Origin: Endomychus coccineus
Lineage: Eukaryota > Arthropoda > Insecta > Coleoptera > Endomychidae
NCBI GenBank assembly: GCA_958510875.1
Contig: OY294069.1
Coordinates: forward strand, 434,001 to 498,000
Reading direction: 5' to 3'
Length of the DNA stretch: 64,000 nucleotides
Positions within the stretch are counted from its first letter, which is position 1. Each line of letters starts with the position of its first letter. A program made the translations under genes and the position numbers. The notes under the pieces are model-generated. The model ran no database searches. It had not been told where the DNA came from and worked only from the letters and a program-made list of their open reading frames with translations. Positions 22,340-34,837 of the stretch are shown here, piece by piece.

Positions 22340-22560
22340 CGGTAATAGTTGTCTCAAAACTTTACAAGGTCATTGAAATATTGAAATTATTACTTTTGAT
22401 CACGAAGTATGTGTTAACTCAAGCTATACTGTATGTTGATTAACTGAAACTTCAAGATGATGTGAAAACCATTTAACCGTTTGGTTAGATATAATTGCTT
22501 CAAACTAAATCTCGACAAATGTGTAGTTATGTATTTCAATCACATACGAATACTGTATAT
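22340..22560 (+). pseudogene. LINE RT relic
   Basis: Plus-strand fragments read NRLVRYNCFKLNLDKCVVMYF near 22470-22535, the LINE segment just after the FADD box. An AAAACTTTACAAGGTC block near 22350 recurs at 46217. No intact frame. Confidence 0.5.
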
Positions 22561-22564
22561 GCTT

Positions 22565-23245
22565 TGAACCAAGTTAACGAAGGTGTTATATTTGATTAAA
22601 AAGTATCATTTTCCACCCATATTAACAAAATAACTTTTGTTTATAACTCGAAAACGAAAGACGATAGCAAATTTGTCTCAAAAAAAAGAGATGGAGAAGT
22701 ATTGTGATTAAAATTTCCGGATTTTCGCGTATATTTCCGTTTTTGACCTTTTTTTGAATCGACCCGGGCTACTTTTACGTTAAACGCGATATGCTGCATT
22801 TCAATTTAATCGAATCGAATGCAAACTCTGACATACGACGAGAGAGCTTACTTTGAAACAGCTGTCGATCATCAATCTCCGCTAGTCGCCAAGTTGAAGG
22901 AAATACGTTTGTCTTCATAACGCGGTGATTCAACTAATAATATACTTACTGCAGGTGGAATTTCTTTGCGACGTTTAGCGTAAGCAGCGCCCCGACGTTT
23001 GGCCCTGCTTTCCCCTTTTGCGTCTGGAAACAGACATTTCTGATTTGGGAATATGGTGTCGGAATTAGTTGCATTGTTTTTGACAGAAGATAATGATAAT
23101 CAGTAGTAATATCACAAGAGAGTAAGAATAAATTGAATTTATTTCGTACAAAGTAAAAAAAATACAAGTGAAACGCGAATTTTAGCTTATGCTACTCATA
23201 CTTAACCTCTAACAAAAGTAAAATAAAAAGAAATGCTTAAAATAA
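22565..23245. other. unassigned
   Basis: Contains AACTCGAAAACGAAAGACG-type low-complexity repeat sequence near 22650 and a more GC-balanced block near 22740-23050. No recognised gene. Confidence 0.35.
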
Positions 23246-23249
23246 AGTA

Positions 23250-24010
23250 TAAAGTGGAGGTGGACAGTACACGAAAGACCAACGAGCTCATATGATAATT
23301 GAACAAATTTTCGATCCTAAGCCAGCCTAGATTGTTGATTTTAGCTGATACTCTGTCATATTTACGGAGACCAAAAACAAATCTACAACAGTAGTTTTGA
23401 ATGTTTGAAGGCGATATTTAGCAGTTTGAAGCAAGCAAGGGAAATACAAAACTAAGCCGTAGTTAAGGATAGATAATACTAAACATTCACAAAGTTTTTT
23501 CCTCAAGTTAAAACTTATTAATTTCCTAAGACGTCTGACGTTTTAACATGAGATCGTCATTAATAAGATTAGATGCATCCTTAGATTTACATGGGTCATA
23601 TGAAAGATGCAGCTGAGTGTCATCAACAAAAGACTGTATAGTGACATATTTAACAGAAGACTGTATGTCGAAGACATATAGAAGATATAGAGCTGGGCCT
23701 AATACCTATTCCTGTGGCACCCCGGACGTTATCTCTGAAGCGTCCGATAACTCACCGTTGAGCTCAACCTTCTGCCATCGATTATTTAGATAAGAGCAGA
23801 AGAATTCCACCGCCGTATGATCTAAGCCGAAAAATTCAAGTTTGGAAATCATAAGATCGTAGTCAATACTGTTAACAGCCTTTGAGTAATCAAGAAGGAG
23901 TAGAGAGGTAACACAACCCTTGTCCAGTGAATTTATGATATCGTCAGTAAGTTTTTGGACGATTAGTTTGATAAGGTTATTAGTTACAATAAAAGGATGA
24001 TCTGAAACAA
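23250..24010 (-). pseudogene. LINE (jockey/CR1-like) RT fragment
   Basis: Minus-strand reading: SLLLLDYSKAVNSIDYDLM near 23850-23910 (motif A, with the usual Phe lost), EITSGVPQE near 23730, VLGPALYLLYVFDI near 23700, and FVDDTQLHLSYDP near 23600-23640 (catalytic box FVDD). One in-frame stop follows GVPQE. Downstream pieces are frameshifted. Both ends are truncated. Confidence 0.8.
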
Positions 24011-24014
24011 CATG

Positions 24015-25315
24015 CAGAATATAATAACGGTGAATTCAGTTTAAGCAAAACTTTGATGCCAAAAATAGTTCAATTTCTATATCAACATAATTATCAATGA
24101 TTTATGAGAACCGTTGGTGGTGTAATGAACTGACTCGGCTGTAAATCATAGCGGTATAAAAAAATCTTATTAGAAAATGGTGCTCAAAATACTGGAAGTT
24201 TGACGTGTTACTAGTCATTTCCAGTACATGGAAGGGAAATGTACATATTATTCTCAATAGAGCTTAATTTTACGTGTTTGTCTTCAACTATACGTTCCTT
24301 GACACAGTAATTACATTTAATTGTGTATCGTCCTTGCGAACATGGAACATAAATAGGGTTTTCACGGAGAGACTAGTGTAAATAGAGGGAAGTCTACGGA
24401 AGATGAGTAACTTTAGGGATTTTGGGCGTATAAAAGGAAATAAGGCGGGGATGTCTTTGTTTTGACATTAAGCTAGACTGTAAGTTTCTGAATAGGGGCT
24501 TTCATATGTGAATATAGAATCGGATATGTGTATGTAGACATACAGAATGTATGGTCTTTGTATTTTCCTCTGAGATCTTTTGTGTGTTTCGCCACAAATC
24601 CATTCAGATTTATGTAATATTCTAAGTTCACCTGGATCTTTTCTTCTAAACAGTAATAAGTTGCAGGTTGTAGAAACGATGTAGACAATGTTAATTTTAT
24701 TATGGCGACATTCAGGCTCTCTGATTATCTCTTGCGATTTTATTACATCGTTCAGTAAAAATAAAACAAGAGTTTTTAGTGTAATATTATATGTCATTCC
24801 TTTAATGTAATTGATCGAAAACTGATACATATAATATAACAAAATTTTCCTGGGAGTACTTGATTGAATTTTCTGTGTGCTCATATACTTATTTTTTTCC
24901 GGTATGATAAGGAACACTTATACGAACTCTATCAAATGGCGTAAGTAGTATAACTATAAAAAAAATTATTACAAAAGCATGAGCAGTAACAATTACATTA
25001 AAAATTGACTATTTCTTGTTCATAACCATTTGAAGATTGTATCATAAACTAATATTTACCAAATTATCTCATATTTAATGAATTTAACCTTGACCTTATG
25101 AATTAAACTAATTTTAATATATAACTTGTTGATTAAACAGAAGTACGAACTGATTTAGGATGAATACTATTTATACTTTGACATGGACATTCGATTTTTA
25201 ATCCCACAGATATATTAAATGAAGTTAACTCATTCTTCGTCAACCTAGGCTCTGACTTGAGTAATTTGGCACCTGCTAATGCTGTGGGGAAAGTAACAAA
25301 ATAATCATTGTCTAT
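24015..25315. other. unassigned, with a 149-codon minus ORF
   Basis: An ORF of 149 codons lies at 24468-24917 on the minus strand, rich in Ile, Tyr and Lys, with no domain I recognise. A second frame overlaps it. Just upstream in the same sense, near 24290-24330, a short piece reads VPCSQGRYTIKCNYC with a Cys pattern. I could not assign it. A TATAAAAGG string at about 24431 has no gene attached. Confidence 0.3.
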
Positions 25316-25319
25316 TTTT

Positions 25320-25490
25320 GCGACCTACAGATCCAGTCGAAGTATTTAACATAATTAATAGCTTAAAAAATACCAAATTTCAAGACGAGGATCTAATACC
25401 TATAAAATTGATTAAATTTGTAGCCAATGATATAACAAATCCTTTAGTTCACTTAATAAATCTATCTCTGATTTAGTCTACTATATTCAG
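25320..25490 (+). pseudogene. LINE RT N-terminal relic
   Basis: Plus-strand reading PTDPVEVFNIINSLKNTKF, then DLIPIKLIKFVANDI and PLVHLINLSLI. This matches the region just before RT motif 1 in jockey/CR1-like LINEs. It is truncated at both ends. Confidence 0.7.
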
Positions 25491-25494
25491 TAGT

Positions 25495-28080
25495 TTTGAA
25501 AAGAATGAGTGAGTTAATTTAGAAATCAGCAAGAGAACAATTAGATAATAGCTTACTGAATATAGTAGACTGAAATCGTGATCGTAGTTTCTGTAGAATA
25601 ATCCGTTCAAGCAATATCAGAATGTTCTATCAAGAAGCAGTAAATGAGAATTTCGGCTTTATTTAAGTTCACCCAGATCAACAATTATTCCGTTCTCTCA
25701 CCATGATAGGCCTAAAGAAATATATTCTTCCAAATTTATCAATAGGAATATCTAAGGAGGGTAATACGGAATTTTATGTAACCACGTGGCTCATTGCTAG
25801 ATTAAACAAGCCTTAAAGAACGATATAAACCATTCCGACTATTAATAAACAACTGCAAAGCCAACAGGTTTAATAATGATATCATTTGAGAAAATATGTC
25901 ATCATGAGGAAAGGAAACAAATTTAAACGAAGATATCATGCAAATCACTATTCAATATTGAAGAATGATTAACCCTTTGTATATCAAACCACTTGTATTG
26001 CGCTTTTTCGTCTGGTTAAACTTTCATTGGTATTTTTCCACGTAACGTGACAATGTGTAGACAGAGGTAGTGGGTTAAGTGTGTCACATTAGGGCAGTAA
26101 AAAGCTCATACAGTCTGTCGCGTAAACGTTAACGTAAATAATAACAGGTCATTAGCGTTTTGAATCATTGAAAGGGTGGTCGGTTCGCCACGGAAAAGGG
26201 CGTGAAAAGAATGACTTGACTTGTCTATTGTGCTACTCCCCACACAACTACTTAACACAAAAGTCTAGATTTATCATAAGATGTCGACGCGCGAAGAGAG
26301 CTTTGTTGGTATAACAACCATCAGGGCCGTAACGGCGCGATTTTGAGTCTGTACGGCTGCCTAATATTGAAATAGAGCAACAAACTATTGAAAAGAATCT
26401 ACATCGTTTTAATAAAAGAGCGCAGTGAAGGGCATTTGTATAATTCTACCTTGTATCTAGATAATAATCGTTTACTAATTTTCTACAACTTCATACATCA
26501 TTGAATAATCTATCCCTAACACAAAGGAAGAAGATTTGTGCAATTGCTGATTTCTTTTCCTGATTTGTTTAGTGTTCAGTTTCCATAGTGAGAACAAATT
26601 GAAATATGTATTCTGACTTCGTCTCAGCTACGGCACTGTATTCTAATAGCAAGTAGCACTGTGAGTTTCAGTTTTACAAGCGTCCCTCTCTCATATCATA
26701 TTGCACACTCGTAAAAACACTGAAGAGTATCAGATCTCAAAGGAATATCTTATTATTCTCTAAGTAGCGTCAACAAAGCAACATTAACGTTCACAAAGGA
26801 ACTCTTATACTAATTTCGAGTTTATTTTCAATAACTCGCCTACAAAAATAATCATTTAACGACATAAGAGAAATAAAATTGTGTCGCTATTCTCTGTTCT
26901 TTCAACCATACAAAGTTGTTCAAGGTGGTAGGTAGAACAGTTGCAATTCAGAAAATTATGTGCATTTAATAATATTTAATGATATTTACCTTCCTTTCCA
27001 CCATAATTTGGAATGATAGTAGCGCCACACTCCTCAGAATTTTGAATAATTCTTACCTCTAAAAGGATCACGTTTAATGTCTAAGTCGTATCTTCAAATG
27101 TGAAGATTATGAGTCCCAGGTACTTAACTCTGGAAATACTCAGGAATAAAATTTGCCATCAGGCCACAAGGATAAATATAATTGTAACAACATGGTGCAT
27201 TAGTAGTAACCTACAAATTATGAGGCTATGAAAAGGAAAATGTTCTTTCCAACGAGCGTTACATTGAGAAGTTTTCAAACGGAATTGCAGTAAGGTAATA
27301 AAACACTGGAAGTGGTTATAAAAATTAAGTAGCTCCCATTTCGTCTGGAACGTGTGGAAACGACACGAACTCTCTGATGAAAAATGATCCGTAAAGATTT
27401 TTGTGCAATCAAAGAAGACTAAATTAAACAAAGGAAGTGTTTCTTTCAGCGCGTCAAATAACACCGTATTATTAGGATTTACAACCGTTCTTTGTATATT
27501 GAATTTTTGGAGTTATTCGTTCGAGCTATTATCAAATAGCAGAGCAAAGTTCGTAAAGACGATCTTATAAACTGTTACTGCTCTATGAAGTTTATCTGTT
27601 TGATCTAGTTTTTTCATTGAAATAAGCGTGTGTCGGTTATGAGAAAAGGATATAAGCGAAAAGGTAAGTGTACGAAAATCAGACGATTCATAAGCCCAAA
27701 TTCACAATCTTTTGACTGATGTCTTTACGTAAGAGCCACCCTCATGAACTGACATAACTATAAAGGTGAAATAGACAAAGTTTTGGTTCACCAGGTGGAA
27801 CAATGACAACACTCCTTTTAGTTCCTGACAGTTGTTTCGCTCTTCTCGTGAGCGTGTCAGTGGGACGAGGCAGACATGAAGTCACTGATCAACCATCCCT
27901 AAAAGAGATATAATATAACACCTTCGAAAATTCTTTGCCAAAACACATCTCTTATTAGAAGTCAATAGATAAAACTTTGCCTATTGACTTCTAACACGAA
28001 ATGTGTATATAGTTCATATTGTATTGTTTCGTAACCGTCATCTGGCGGAAGTATCCCCAACTATTTCCCAGTCGAACTGT
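25495..28080. other. unassigned sequence
   Basis: No recognised coding region. Short ORFs such as 27159-27464 minus have no recognisable domains. Composition is mixed, with less AT-rich patches near 26150-26350. Confidence 0.4.
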
Positions 28081-28084
28081 ATTG

Positions 28085-28260
28085 TCAATGCGTAGCAAAT
28101 TATCAACCATGTGCTATGCTTTGAGGAGGTTACACAGTCTTACAAGTAGATGTATACTCCTATCCTATTATTATGCACAGTTCTATTCAAGATGTTTTTA
28201 TGGCATTATATTCTGGGGATCTGCATTTAAATCGGACCGAGTCTTCATAAGCTCTGTTAG
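28085..28260 (+). pseudogene. LINE RT thumb relic
   Basis: Plus-strand frame reads SKLSTMCYALRRLHSLTSR, then SYYYAQFYSRCFYGIIFWG and SDRVFI. This matches the thumb region of insect jockey-like LINE RTs (ALRxLxSxxSxxxLxxxYYAxFxSxLxYGIIFWG). Confidence 0.75.
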
Positions 28261-28394
28261 CTTCTGTTTAGAGTGGTAATTCCTCCATGACGAGTGTTTA
28301 GCTCTCCTTATGGCTGCACTACATGCAGTCTAAAATTTCGATTAGTTTCTCGATTTATCGCTCCATAAATTCCAGGTTACGAATCCATCAGTGT

Positions 28395-28680
28395 TGCCCT
28401 TTTAAAAATCAGTAAAATTCGAAAATTCAACAAATTTTAATTCCCCAGAAACTCATTCTATGAGATCCTAGAATACTGTGGGAACATTATTTTATCCGGG
28501 TCATGACCCACGGAGTGACCAGAATTCAGGAGCTGGAAAGGCTGTGACACGGTTTTTAGTTGAAAGTAAGTGAAATCGAATTTCTCATCAAAAAAATGTT
28601 TTATAACGCATTTTTACCCGAATCAATAAAATCGGCCAAAAGCACAATATTTTTAGTTGAAAACAGAAAGGTTTCTACAT
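28395..28680 (+). repeat. divergent copy of a roughly 300-bp repeat
   Basis: Shares CTCATTCTATGAGATC, ATTCAGGA, GTGACACG, GTGAAATCGAATTTCTCATC and CGAATCAATAAAATCGGCCAAA with the units at 33098-33480 and 34838-35015. It is the most divergent of the three. Confidence 0.6.
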
Positions 28681-28684
28681 TATT

Positions 28685-30700
28685 TTCAGGACTATTTAAT
28701 ATAATCAATAATGTCTATTGCACGAAAGGTATTTCCTTTATTTACTTTGTCTATTTTCCGGCCTTGTTCTCTGATGCTGCGGATATTGGTTGCTTTAACA
28801 CACTGCATATGATGTTGGGTCATTGTTGTGGTTACTCCTTGATTAATATCACAGAATATATCTCACATAAACTGCAGTAAAATCAATACAAAGGATGTTT
28901 TAGTTTGTTGGTAAAATGCAACATAGAGTTTATGTTCGTTGATGTAAAACGGAGCCGCGATATTAATGACCTATTATTACTGAATCGATATAGCATACTA
29001 TTGCAGGAAAGTAACTGAATTTACACGGATATGATAATTGTTGTAACCTTTCATAAAGATAATCGTTGCAACTAGCTGCAGGTATATTAATAACTAGCAG
29101 AATAATTCCGTTATGAAACGTACTATCTGGATGCAACATTCATTCATTAAATAACTGTTCATCTGTTGCATGAACATTTGTTCTTCCTAATTTTACGTAA
29201 TCACCTCTCACTGTGAGAACAATCTAATACGTAAGGTAAATGGTTGCTTCGACAAAATCCTATTGATTAAGGTTTGAGTGAAAACAGAACAGTGATTCAC
29301 TGTCAACAACTTCGAAATCAATGCAAGCTTCAGTGGAGGTGCAAATAGATATCGGTCATTTTCGTGAGTATTGTATCTACCCTCAAAACTGTTCTATATC
29401 TGGTGTCAATACCTTTTCATCTAAGGCATATGAAACAGTTTATGGTAATTGATAAAAATTATATACTATACCGCAAAATGGTGGATGCGCCAGGACTCAC
29501 AAACGATATTGAAATCAAAGGTAATGCGATTGGTAAATGACAACATTCTTCATACAATTAGTCAGCGTTGCTCCTCATGATATGAATATTTCATCAGATC
29601 GATTGGAAGATAGGCCGATGAGGCGGAATAATAGACAATCTGGCTATCGTTCTTAACATTAAAATCATCACGTTCATCTGCGTACTTGCCATGAATGTTC
29701 CGTTTTAATGTGCGTAGTAATTTTTAGCACTAGACGTTGCTCATACATATGTTGACCAAACCTGCCTATAATATCCAACTCCAATACAAAATAGAACCTA
29801 CATAAGATTAATGTACAATCGACAAATAAAATCTGTGGAATCAATAATGTAAAGATACTCCCCCTCCTTCTTATGCCAAAGTATTCAATTTCTATATAAG
29901 CTAGATTCAATCTTTCTATGGAAATGAATTGTAGGGGTATTGGTTGTCAAAACTTTAGAAATTTTATCTGATGACTTTTTAATCTTCTTAGTTTTGACAA
30001 CAACAAAATTACAGGCTTAGGTAAAAACATTTGTTGTTGGAATTCACAACATCTGGTAGGTCGGTCCATTGTGTGAATAGATTTAAGATTTATTTATTAT
30101 AATAATACCGGGAAGCATAAATATTAATAATACTATTCAGTAAATTCATGAATGGCAAAGATTCGAAGAAAATGATTTAATAGTCTCACACAAATATTTG
30201 GAAACCACACGATTTTAGGGGGCTTATTGTCACACCACTACATCATGTCAGATTTGGTGGTGAGAAAGAAGTATCATAATATCATTCGACCTGTAAACAT
30301 AAGATTGTAATTTGTAAATAGAGATGTACATGTGTTAAATATAGTGATTATTCAACATTTGACTTTTCTTGGGATCCACATATAGATGAGTAAACCCCTA
30401 TCTCAGCCACTACTTGAGTGTAGCTTAGCAAATATAAAATAAAAGCAGCAAAATCTTCTTGCAATATTAGGAAGAGAAGCCACTGTAGCACACATTTGTA
30501 ATTCTTGAAAGTTCTAGATGGATGCATAAATAAACTTTGAAAAGATGAACGGATTCATTAAAAATATTTTGATATATTTGAATAGGAAATAGTTCTCCGG
30601 AAACTTTTTATTGTTGACCGTTAGCGAGTTCCGCCGAAGAACATTGAAGGTCTTCTTTAAGCTGAATTTCGAACGATTGTAATTGCTGCCTTTATTGCTT
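28685..30700. other. unassigned sequence
   Basis: AT-rich. Short ORFs on both strands show no recognisable domain. Confidence 0.4.
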
Positions 30701-30714
30701 GTGTAAACGCTACA

Positions 30715-32563
30715 CAATAGCAATTTTTCTTTGCTAAATGCGGCCACTTTCGCTTCAAATCGATCTAATAGCTCTGCATAATGAACGCCGTTGAACGTTT
30801 TGCTCGATCGATAAGGACGATAGCGTGTGAATCCCAAAAAACTTTCGCCATGAATTTATTATCCGAGAAATCCACTTTGGCCTTTTTCAGCTTCGATTTG
30901 CCAGGACAAGTCCACTGTTTCGACTGTTCTTTGGTTTTCGGTCTGTTTTGATGAATCCATGTTTCGTCCACGGTTACGAAACGGCCCAAAAAGCTCTTAC
31001 CGCGCTTAACCTTCGCCAAACACTCCTTTGAAGTTGTCACGCGGTCGCGCTTGTTTTCAACAGAGAGCAAATGCAGCACCCATCTGGCAGATTGCTTTCT
31101 CATATTCGCAAATGTATGCAAAATTTTTCGTACTCGTTCGGTTGAGATACTCATAGCCTCAGCAATCTCGTACACTTAACTCTCCGATCGTCCAACATCA
31201 TACTATGGATTTTATCGACGTTTTCTGGCGTGGTAACCTCAATTGAACGACCAGAACGTTCGGCATCCTTTGTGGTCATACTACCGGGATATCAAAAATT
31301 ATCTTGGTCAAGGGCGGTTGTGGAATCTAAAACGTGTGTCTTTACTTCACTTTACTTGAAATAAAAATATCCCCAAAACTTGTGTCAAATTAATTAATTT
31401 GAAGTTTCTAAAAGTGCGAAATTTCGCAATTTTGTACGAATATTATTACGCTCAGAAGTTTCTAGCGCTTCGAGCTCCGATTTCTATCGAAATTAGAAGG
31501 TTCGAATTGCATAAAAACATGATTGCATGAACGCCAGACGTCCTATGTAATTAGCTACGAACGTAATCATTTTGACATATGCCTCGAGGAGCTCGCTGCG
31601 TGTCAGTTAGAGTTTATACTTTTTACCTCGATCTTGTCAATTCGGTGCCGTTTCGTGCCCCGTGCGGCCGACGCTAGTTGTAATAAAGTGTTTTCGGCTA
31701 TAGGCCGCTAGCTTTTACCACCTTTGGGTATATTTTGGTAGCTAAAAAATTCCCTTCGTTACGTCGCACGTTAGACGCGCATAACTGAGATCTGAGAATA
31801 GCTCAAACTGTTTTAATTGAATGTTCCTGTTTAATGGATATTTATCGTCGGGCACGGTCCGACACTAAATCTAACTACATGGAGCGAAAACGGCACGCGA
31901 AAAGTTGTCGTAAAGCCGTATTAGGTACAACCAGTTTGCACTTTTCTAACTCACGTGCTACGGGCTTCTCACGTGAACGTCATTCGATTTATCGAAAATT
32001 AACTATTTTAAAACGGTTTTGGAGCCGGTTTGGGGCTATCACGACCTTTAAAAATGTTCAAAGTTCACATTTAGAACATTTCTTGTTACTAAAACCGTTA
32101 TTTCATAATTTGTAGGTTATTGATGATGTCAGTGTGACAGTGACATAATTATTTCAAACGTAAAATAAGACACACGTCTTAGATTTCAAAACCACCCTTG
32201 ACCAAGATAATTTTTGATATCCCGGTACCACAACGAAAATCAGTAAACCACTTGTGAATCGCTTCAAGCGATAGTGATGACTAGTGATGAGTCTTCATAA
32301 TGTTTAAAAATCGATGCTTTGGTTTGCGTAATGTTTTTTTCATGCAAGAAATAATGTTTAATCAAGACGCGAAATTCACTTTTTTCCATGTTTCAAAAAT
32401 CTTCAAGGTTGCTTGCTATCGATGAGTGTCAAAACAAAACTGAATGACATATCAGTCTGAAAATCTTGATACGTTCCAGTTAAAGACGGTACATCACAAA
32501 TGTCACATGGGATTTTCGATTGTGGCGCCATCTGTTTTATTTTTCAGGACTGTACTTCATGGA
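30715..32563 (-). pseudogene. mariner element, truncated and split by a nested insertion
   Basis: Minus-strand reading starts in the terminal repeat near 32563 (GGACTGTACTTCAT against GGACTTTTCACCAT at 36966). The N-terminal helix-turn-helix includes MTTKDAERSGRSIEVTTPEN near 31200-31280. After a frameshift it continues EIAEAMSISTERVRKILH, then RFVTVDETWIHQNRPKTKEQ with the first catalytic Asp, and NGVHYAELLDRFEAKVA after a second frameshift. The C-terminal third, with the other two catalytic Asp residues, is gone beyond about 30715. A 942-bp TIR element is inserted at 31284-32225. Closely related copies are at 36469 and 51347. Confidence 0.85.
31284..32225. mobile_element. non-autonomous TIR element, 942 bp
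   Basis: Ends CCGGGATATC...GATATCCCGG. The inverted repeats extend about 60 bp with a few mismatches (ATTATCTTGGTCAAGGG on both sides). TA flanks both ends (31282-31283, 32226-32227). The interrupted mariner reads across the empty site (compare GGTCATATTACCATAACG at 36657), confirming a single insertion and a TA duplication. It has no transposase domain, and the small ORFs inside are not recognisable. A partial second copy lies at 33670-34264. Confidence 0.85.
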
Positions 32564-32564
32564 G

Positions 32565-33090
32565 GCGCTTCGACATGAGCATTTCCAAATCTCTAGAGAT
32601 TTTAACAACGTAAAATGAGGATCAGCTCGGACACAATAATAGGATGAGTAAAGATCTAAAATGTGAAATGTATTTCGCAACGATGTTCCATTTGTAACGA
32701 GACTTAGTGCTTGCAACGGTACACTCGAATTCTCTGAATGTAATACTATACCATCAGAAAAGCAATAAACCTTTTAAATTATTTGTTCGCTCGCCATGTT
32801 GATTGGATTATTCTAAAGTTGCATTCTTTTTTGTTTCAGGTGAGTTATCGCAGTTCATTCTGGGAATTGTACGCGGCGCACTTCACTCTTGGGTATGTAA
32901 CGCTATTATGCAAAATTCGCGTAAGAAGCGCATTTATTTTCACGTGTCTTGGAATAATACATTCTCCGTTTTTATTTAATTGGAATATATTGCCCATTTG
33001 CAGAGACTTTTCTTCCAGAGGACATTTTCCATTTCAATTGGAATATACTAAGAATGCGGTAACAGTATAGATCATACGCTCTTCAAATGA
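32565..33090. other. unassigned sequence
   Basis: Contains a 95-codon plus ORF (32783-33070) without recognisable similarity. Confidence 0.35.
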
Positions 33091-33097
33091 TGGAACT

Positions 33098-33480
33098 TGT
33101 TCTATGGGATTTAAGAAGATTGTTGATACCAATTTCGATTACGTTAATCATTTCGAAAGTGATTTTATTGTATATATTTCAGGGATGGCCGAAATTCAGG
33201 AATTCGGAACGTTGTGACATGTTTCTTTAGCGTCTGAGGTGGTAACTGATGGTAGAATCGAATTTCTCATCCATAATAGTGTATTATGATGGCGTTAGAT
33301 CGAAATCGAAAAGATCGACCAAATTCATTATTTTTCCATACACCCCTTATGAAATTTGAAAAAATTAGAAATTCTCAGAAGGTCCATGTAACTGATAGAC
33401 CTTGTTCTATGGGATCTAAGAAAATTGTTAATACCAATTTTGATTGAATCAATCATGTTGAAAGTTATTTTTAAGCTATT
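33098..33480 (+). repeat. tandem repeat, period about 303 bp, 1.25 units
   Basis: The block starting CTTGTTCTATGGGAT at about 33098 recurs at about 33401, followed in both by TAAGAA(G/A)ATTGTT and ATACCAATTT. Between them lies the unit body with GGCCGAAATTCAGG and CGAATTTCTCATCCATAA, which also recurs at 34838-35015 and 28395-28680. Confidence 0.7.
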
Positions 33481-33538
33481 GCATATAGCTTTTATCGCGG
33501 GCTTTGAGCGCGGCGACCGAATCAAGAAAAAAAAAACA

Positions 33539-33595
33539 CAAATACCGTAACGGAAATAGCTTAAAACAAAAAACAAATACCGTAACGGAAATAGC
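33539..33595 (+). repeat. short direct duplication
   Basis: CAAATACCGTAACGGAAATAGC is present exactly twice, at 33539-33560 and 33574-33595, separated by 13 nt of A-rich sequence. Confidence 0.9.
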
Positions 33596-33669
33596 ACAAC
33601 GAAATATCCTGACACCCACCATTCCGCCTACCATGTAGCTCGGCCGAGCTTAAAATTGTCGAAATGTTT

Positions 33670-34264
33670 CGAAATGTTAACTTTGAACCTTTCAAAAGGT
33701 CGTGATAGCCCCAAACTGGGTCGAAAACTGTTTTGAATTGGTTAATTTTCGATAAATCGAATGACGTTCACGTGAGAAGCGCGTAGCTCCCGAGTTAGAA
33801 AATTGCAAATTTACGGTACATAGAACGTCTTAACGAACACTTTTCGCTCCATGTCGTTAGTTTATGAACGGGGCCAACTAAATAGCATAGTCTCGGGCCC
33901 CAAAATGTCGATTAAATAGGAAAATTTAATTAAAACAGTTTGAGGTATTCTCAGCTGTCACCTACTAGCAACTGACGTGCCACGTACGAAAGGGAATTTT
34001 CTAGCTACTTATTAAATATACCGAAAGTGGGTAAAAGTTAGCGGCCCATAGCCCAAAATGCTTTATTACAACTGGTGCCGGCCGCACGGGGTTCGAAACA
34101 GCCCCAAATTAACAAAATACAGGTAAAATGTATAAACTCTAACTTACGTGCAGCGAGCTCCTGGAGGCATATGTCAAAAAGTTTGCGTTCGTAGCTGATT
34201 ACATAAGACGTCTGGCGTTCATGCAATTGTGTTTTTATACAATTCGAACCTTCTAATTTCGATA
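33670..34264 (-). repeat. partial second copy of the 942-bp TIR element
   Basis: Minus-strand homology to about 31489-32070, including the ATGCATGAACGCCAGACGTC-type block near 34215 and GTCGTGATAGCCCCAAAC near 33699. The terminal inverted repeats are not present, so this is a truncated copy. The paired 62-codon ORFs in the two copies (31523-31711 and 34038-34226) reflect shared sequence and not necessarily coding. Confidence 0.8.
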
Positions 34265-34353
34265 GGCCACGTGAAAATCCCGGAGCCGGAAGCGTTATCG
34301 AGATCTGAACGTTAAAACTTTCGTATAAAATTGTGTTTGCAAGTAACTGTCAT

Positions 34354-34397
34354 CATAGATAACCATCTACTACATACCGGTAGTAGAGTTATCTATG
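34354..34397. repeat. 44-nt hairpin
   Basis: CATAGATAAC and CTACTAC (34354-34373) pair with GTAGTAG and GTTATCTATG (34380-34397), with a small bulge and a 6-nt loop. Role unknown. Confidence 0.8.
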
Positions 34398-34469
34398 GTT
34401 GTCACAGAATACTCTTCATAGAGATCAAGATGATACTCTTACGTGACGCCTTTTATGTTTCCCCTACGT

Positions 34470-34764
34470 GGCGTCTTTTGGTACTACACTATATGTTCAA
34501 CAGTCGATAGAAAATTTGATTTTGAGGAAAAAAGTTCCTATTAACATATATGCAGACGCTTTGTTTTTGAGATTTGAGTTGAAATTGAAAAAAAAATTTT
34601 GTTTTTTGCAAATATCTCCGGAACTGTTTATCGTACAGAAAACATCTTTTGCGAACATTTTCTACTCATAACAAGCTATGTACTATGCGATCAAAAAAAA
34701 TTTTTTACTCATGATTCGTGAAGATTTTGAAGGGGTAGTGGATGTTTTTCTGCCCAACTTTTTC
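34470..34764 (+). repeat. probable repeat-derived AT-rich sequence
   Basis: Contains the CAAATATCTCCGGAACTG-type string common in insect repetitive DNA and leads directly into a conserved short repeat. No second copy of this part was seen in the window. Confidence 0.3.
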
Positions 34765-34832
34765 CAGTAGCGTAGTGCTATGCAATAGCTTTACCGCGGT
34801 AGTCCCCGAGTGCCACACGTTTCATTTTTATA
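34765..34832 (+). repeat. highly conserved short repeat, copy 1
   Basis: GTAGTGCTATGCAATAGCTT, then TACCGCGGTAGTCCCCGAG and GTGCCACACGTTTCATTTTT. The complement is at 60265-60345 with only a few differences. It includes the palindrome GCTATGCAATAGC (one off centre). Confidence 0.75.
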
Positions 34833-34837
34833 GTATA

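Noticed and set aside
24425..24440. TATAAAAGG as a core promoter
   Set aside because: No transcript or coding region follows it on the plus strand, and TATA-like strings are frequent by chance in AT-rich DNA.
24468..24917. 149-codon minus-strand ORF as a host gene
   Set aside because: No recognisable domain; AT-driven Ile/Tyr/Lys composition; an overlapping frame is also open.
26990..27160. Possible exon on the minus strand (KYLGLIIFTFEDTT-type reading)
   Set aside because: In-frame stop, no convincing splice sites on both sides and no family match.
31523..31711. Conserved 62-codon ORF shared with 34038-34226 as a real small protein
   Set aside because: Both lie in copies of the same non-autonomous element. 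Shared ancestry of the DNA explains the resemblance, and substitutions do not obviously favour coding.
33539..33595. CRISPR-like array
   Set aside because: Only two exact copies of 22 nt in eukaryotic repetitive DNA; a simple duplication explains it.
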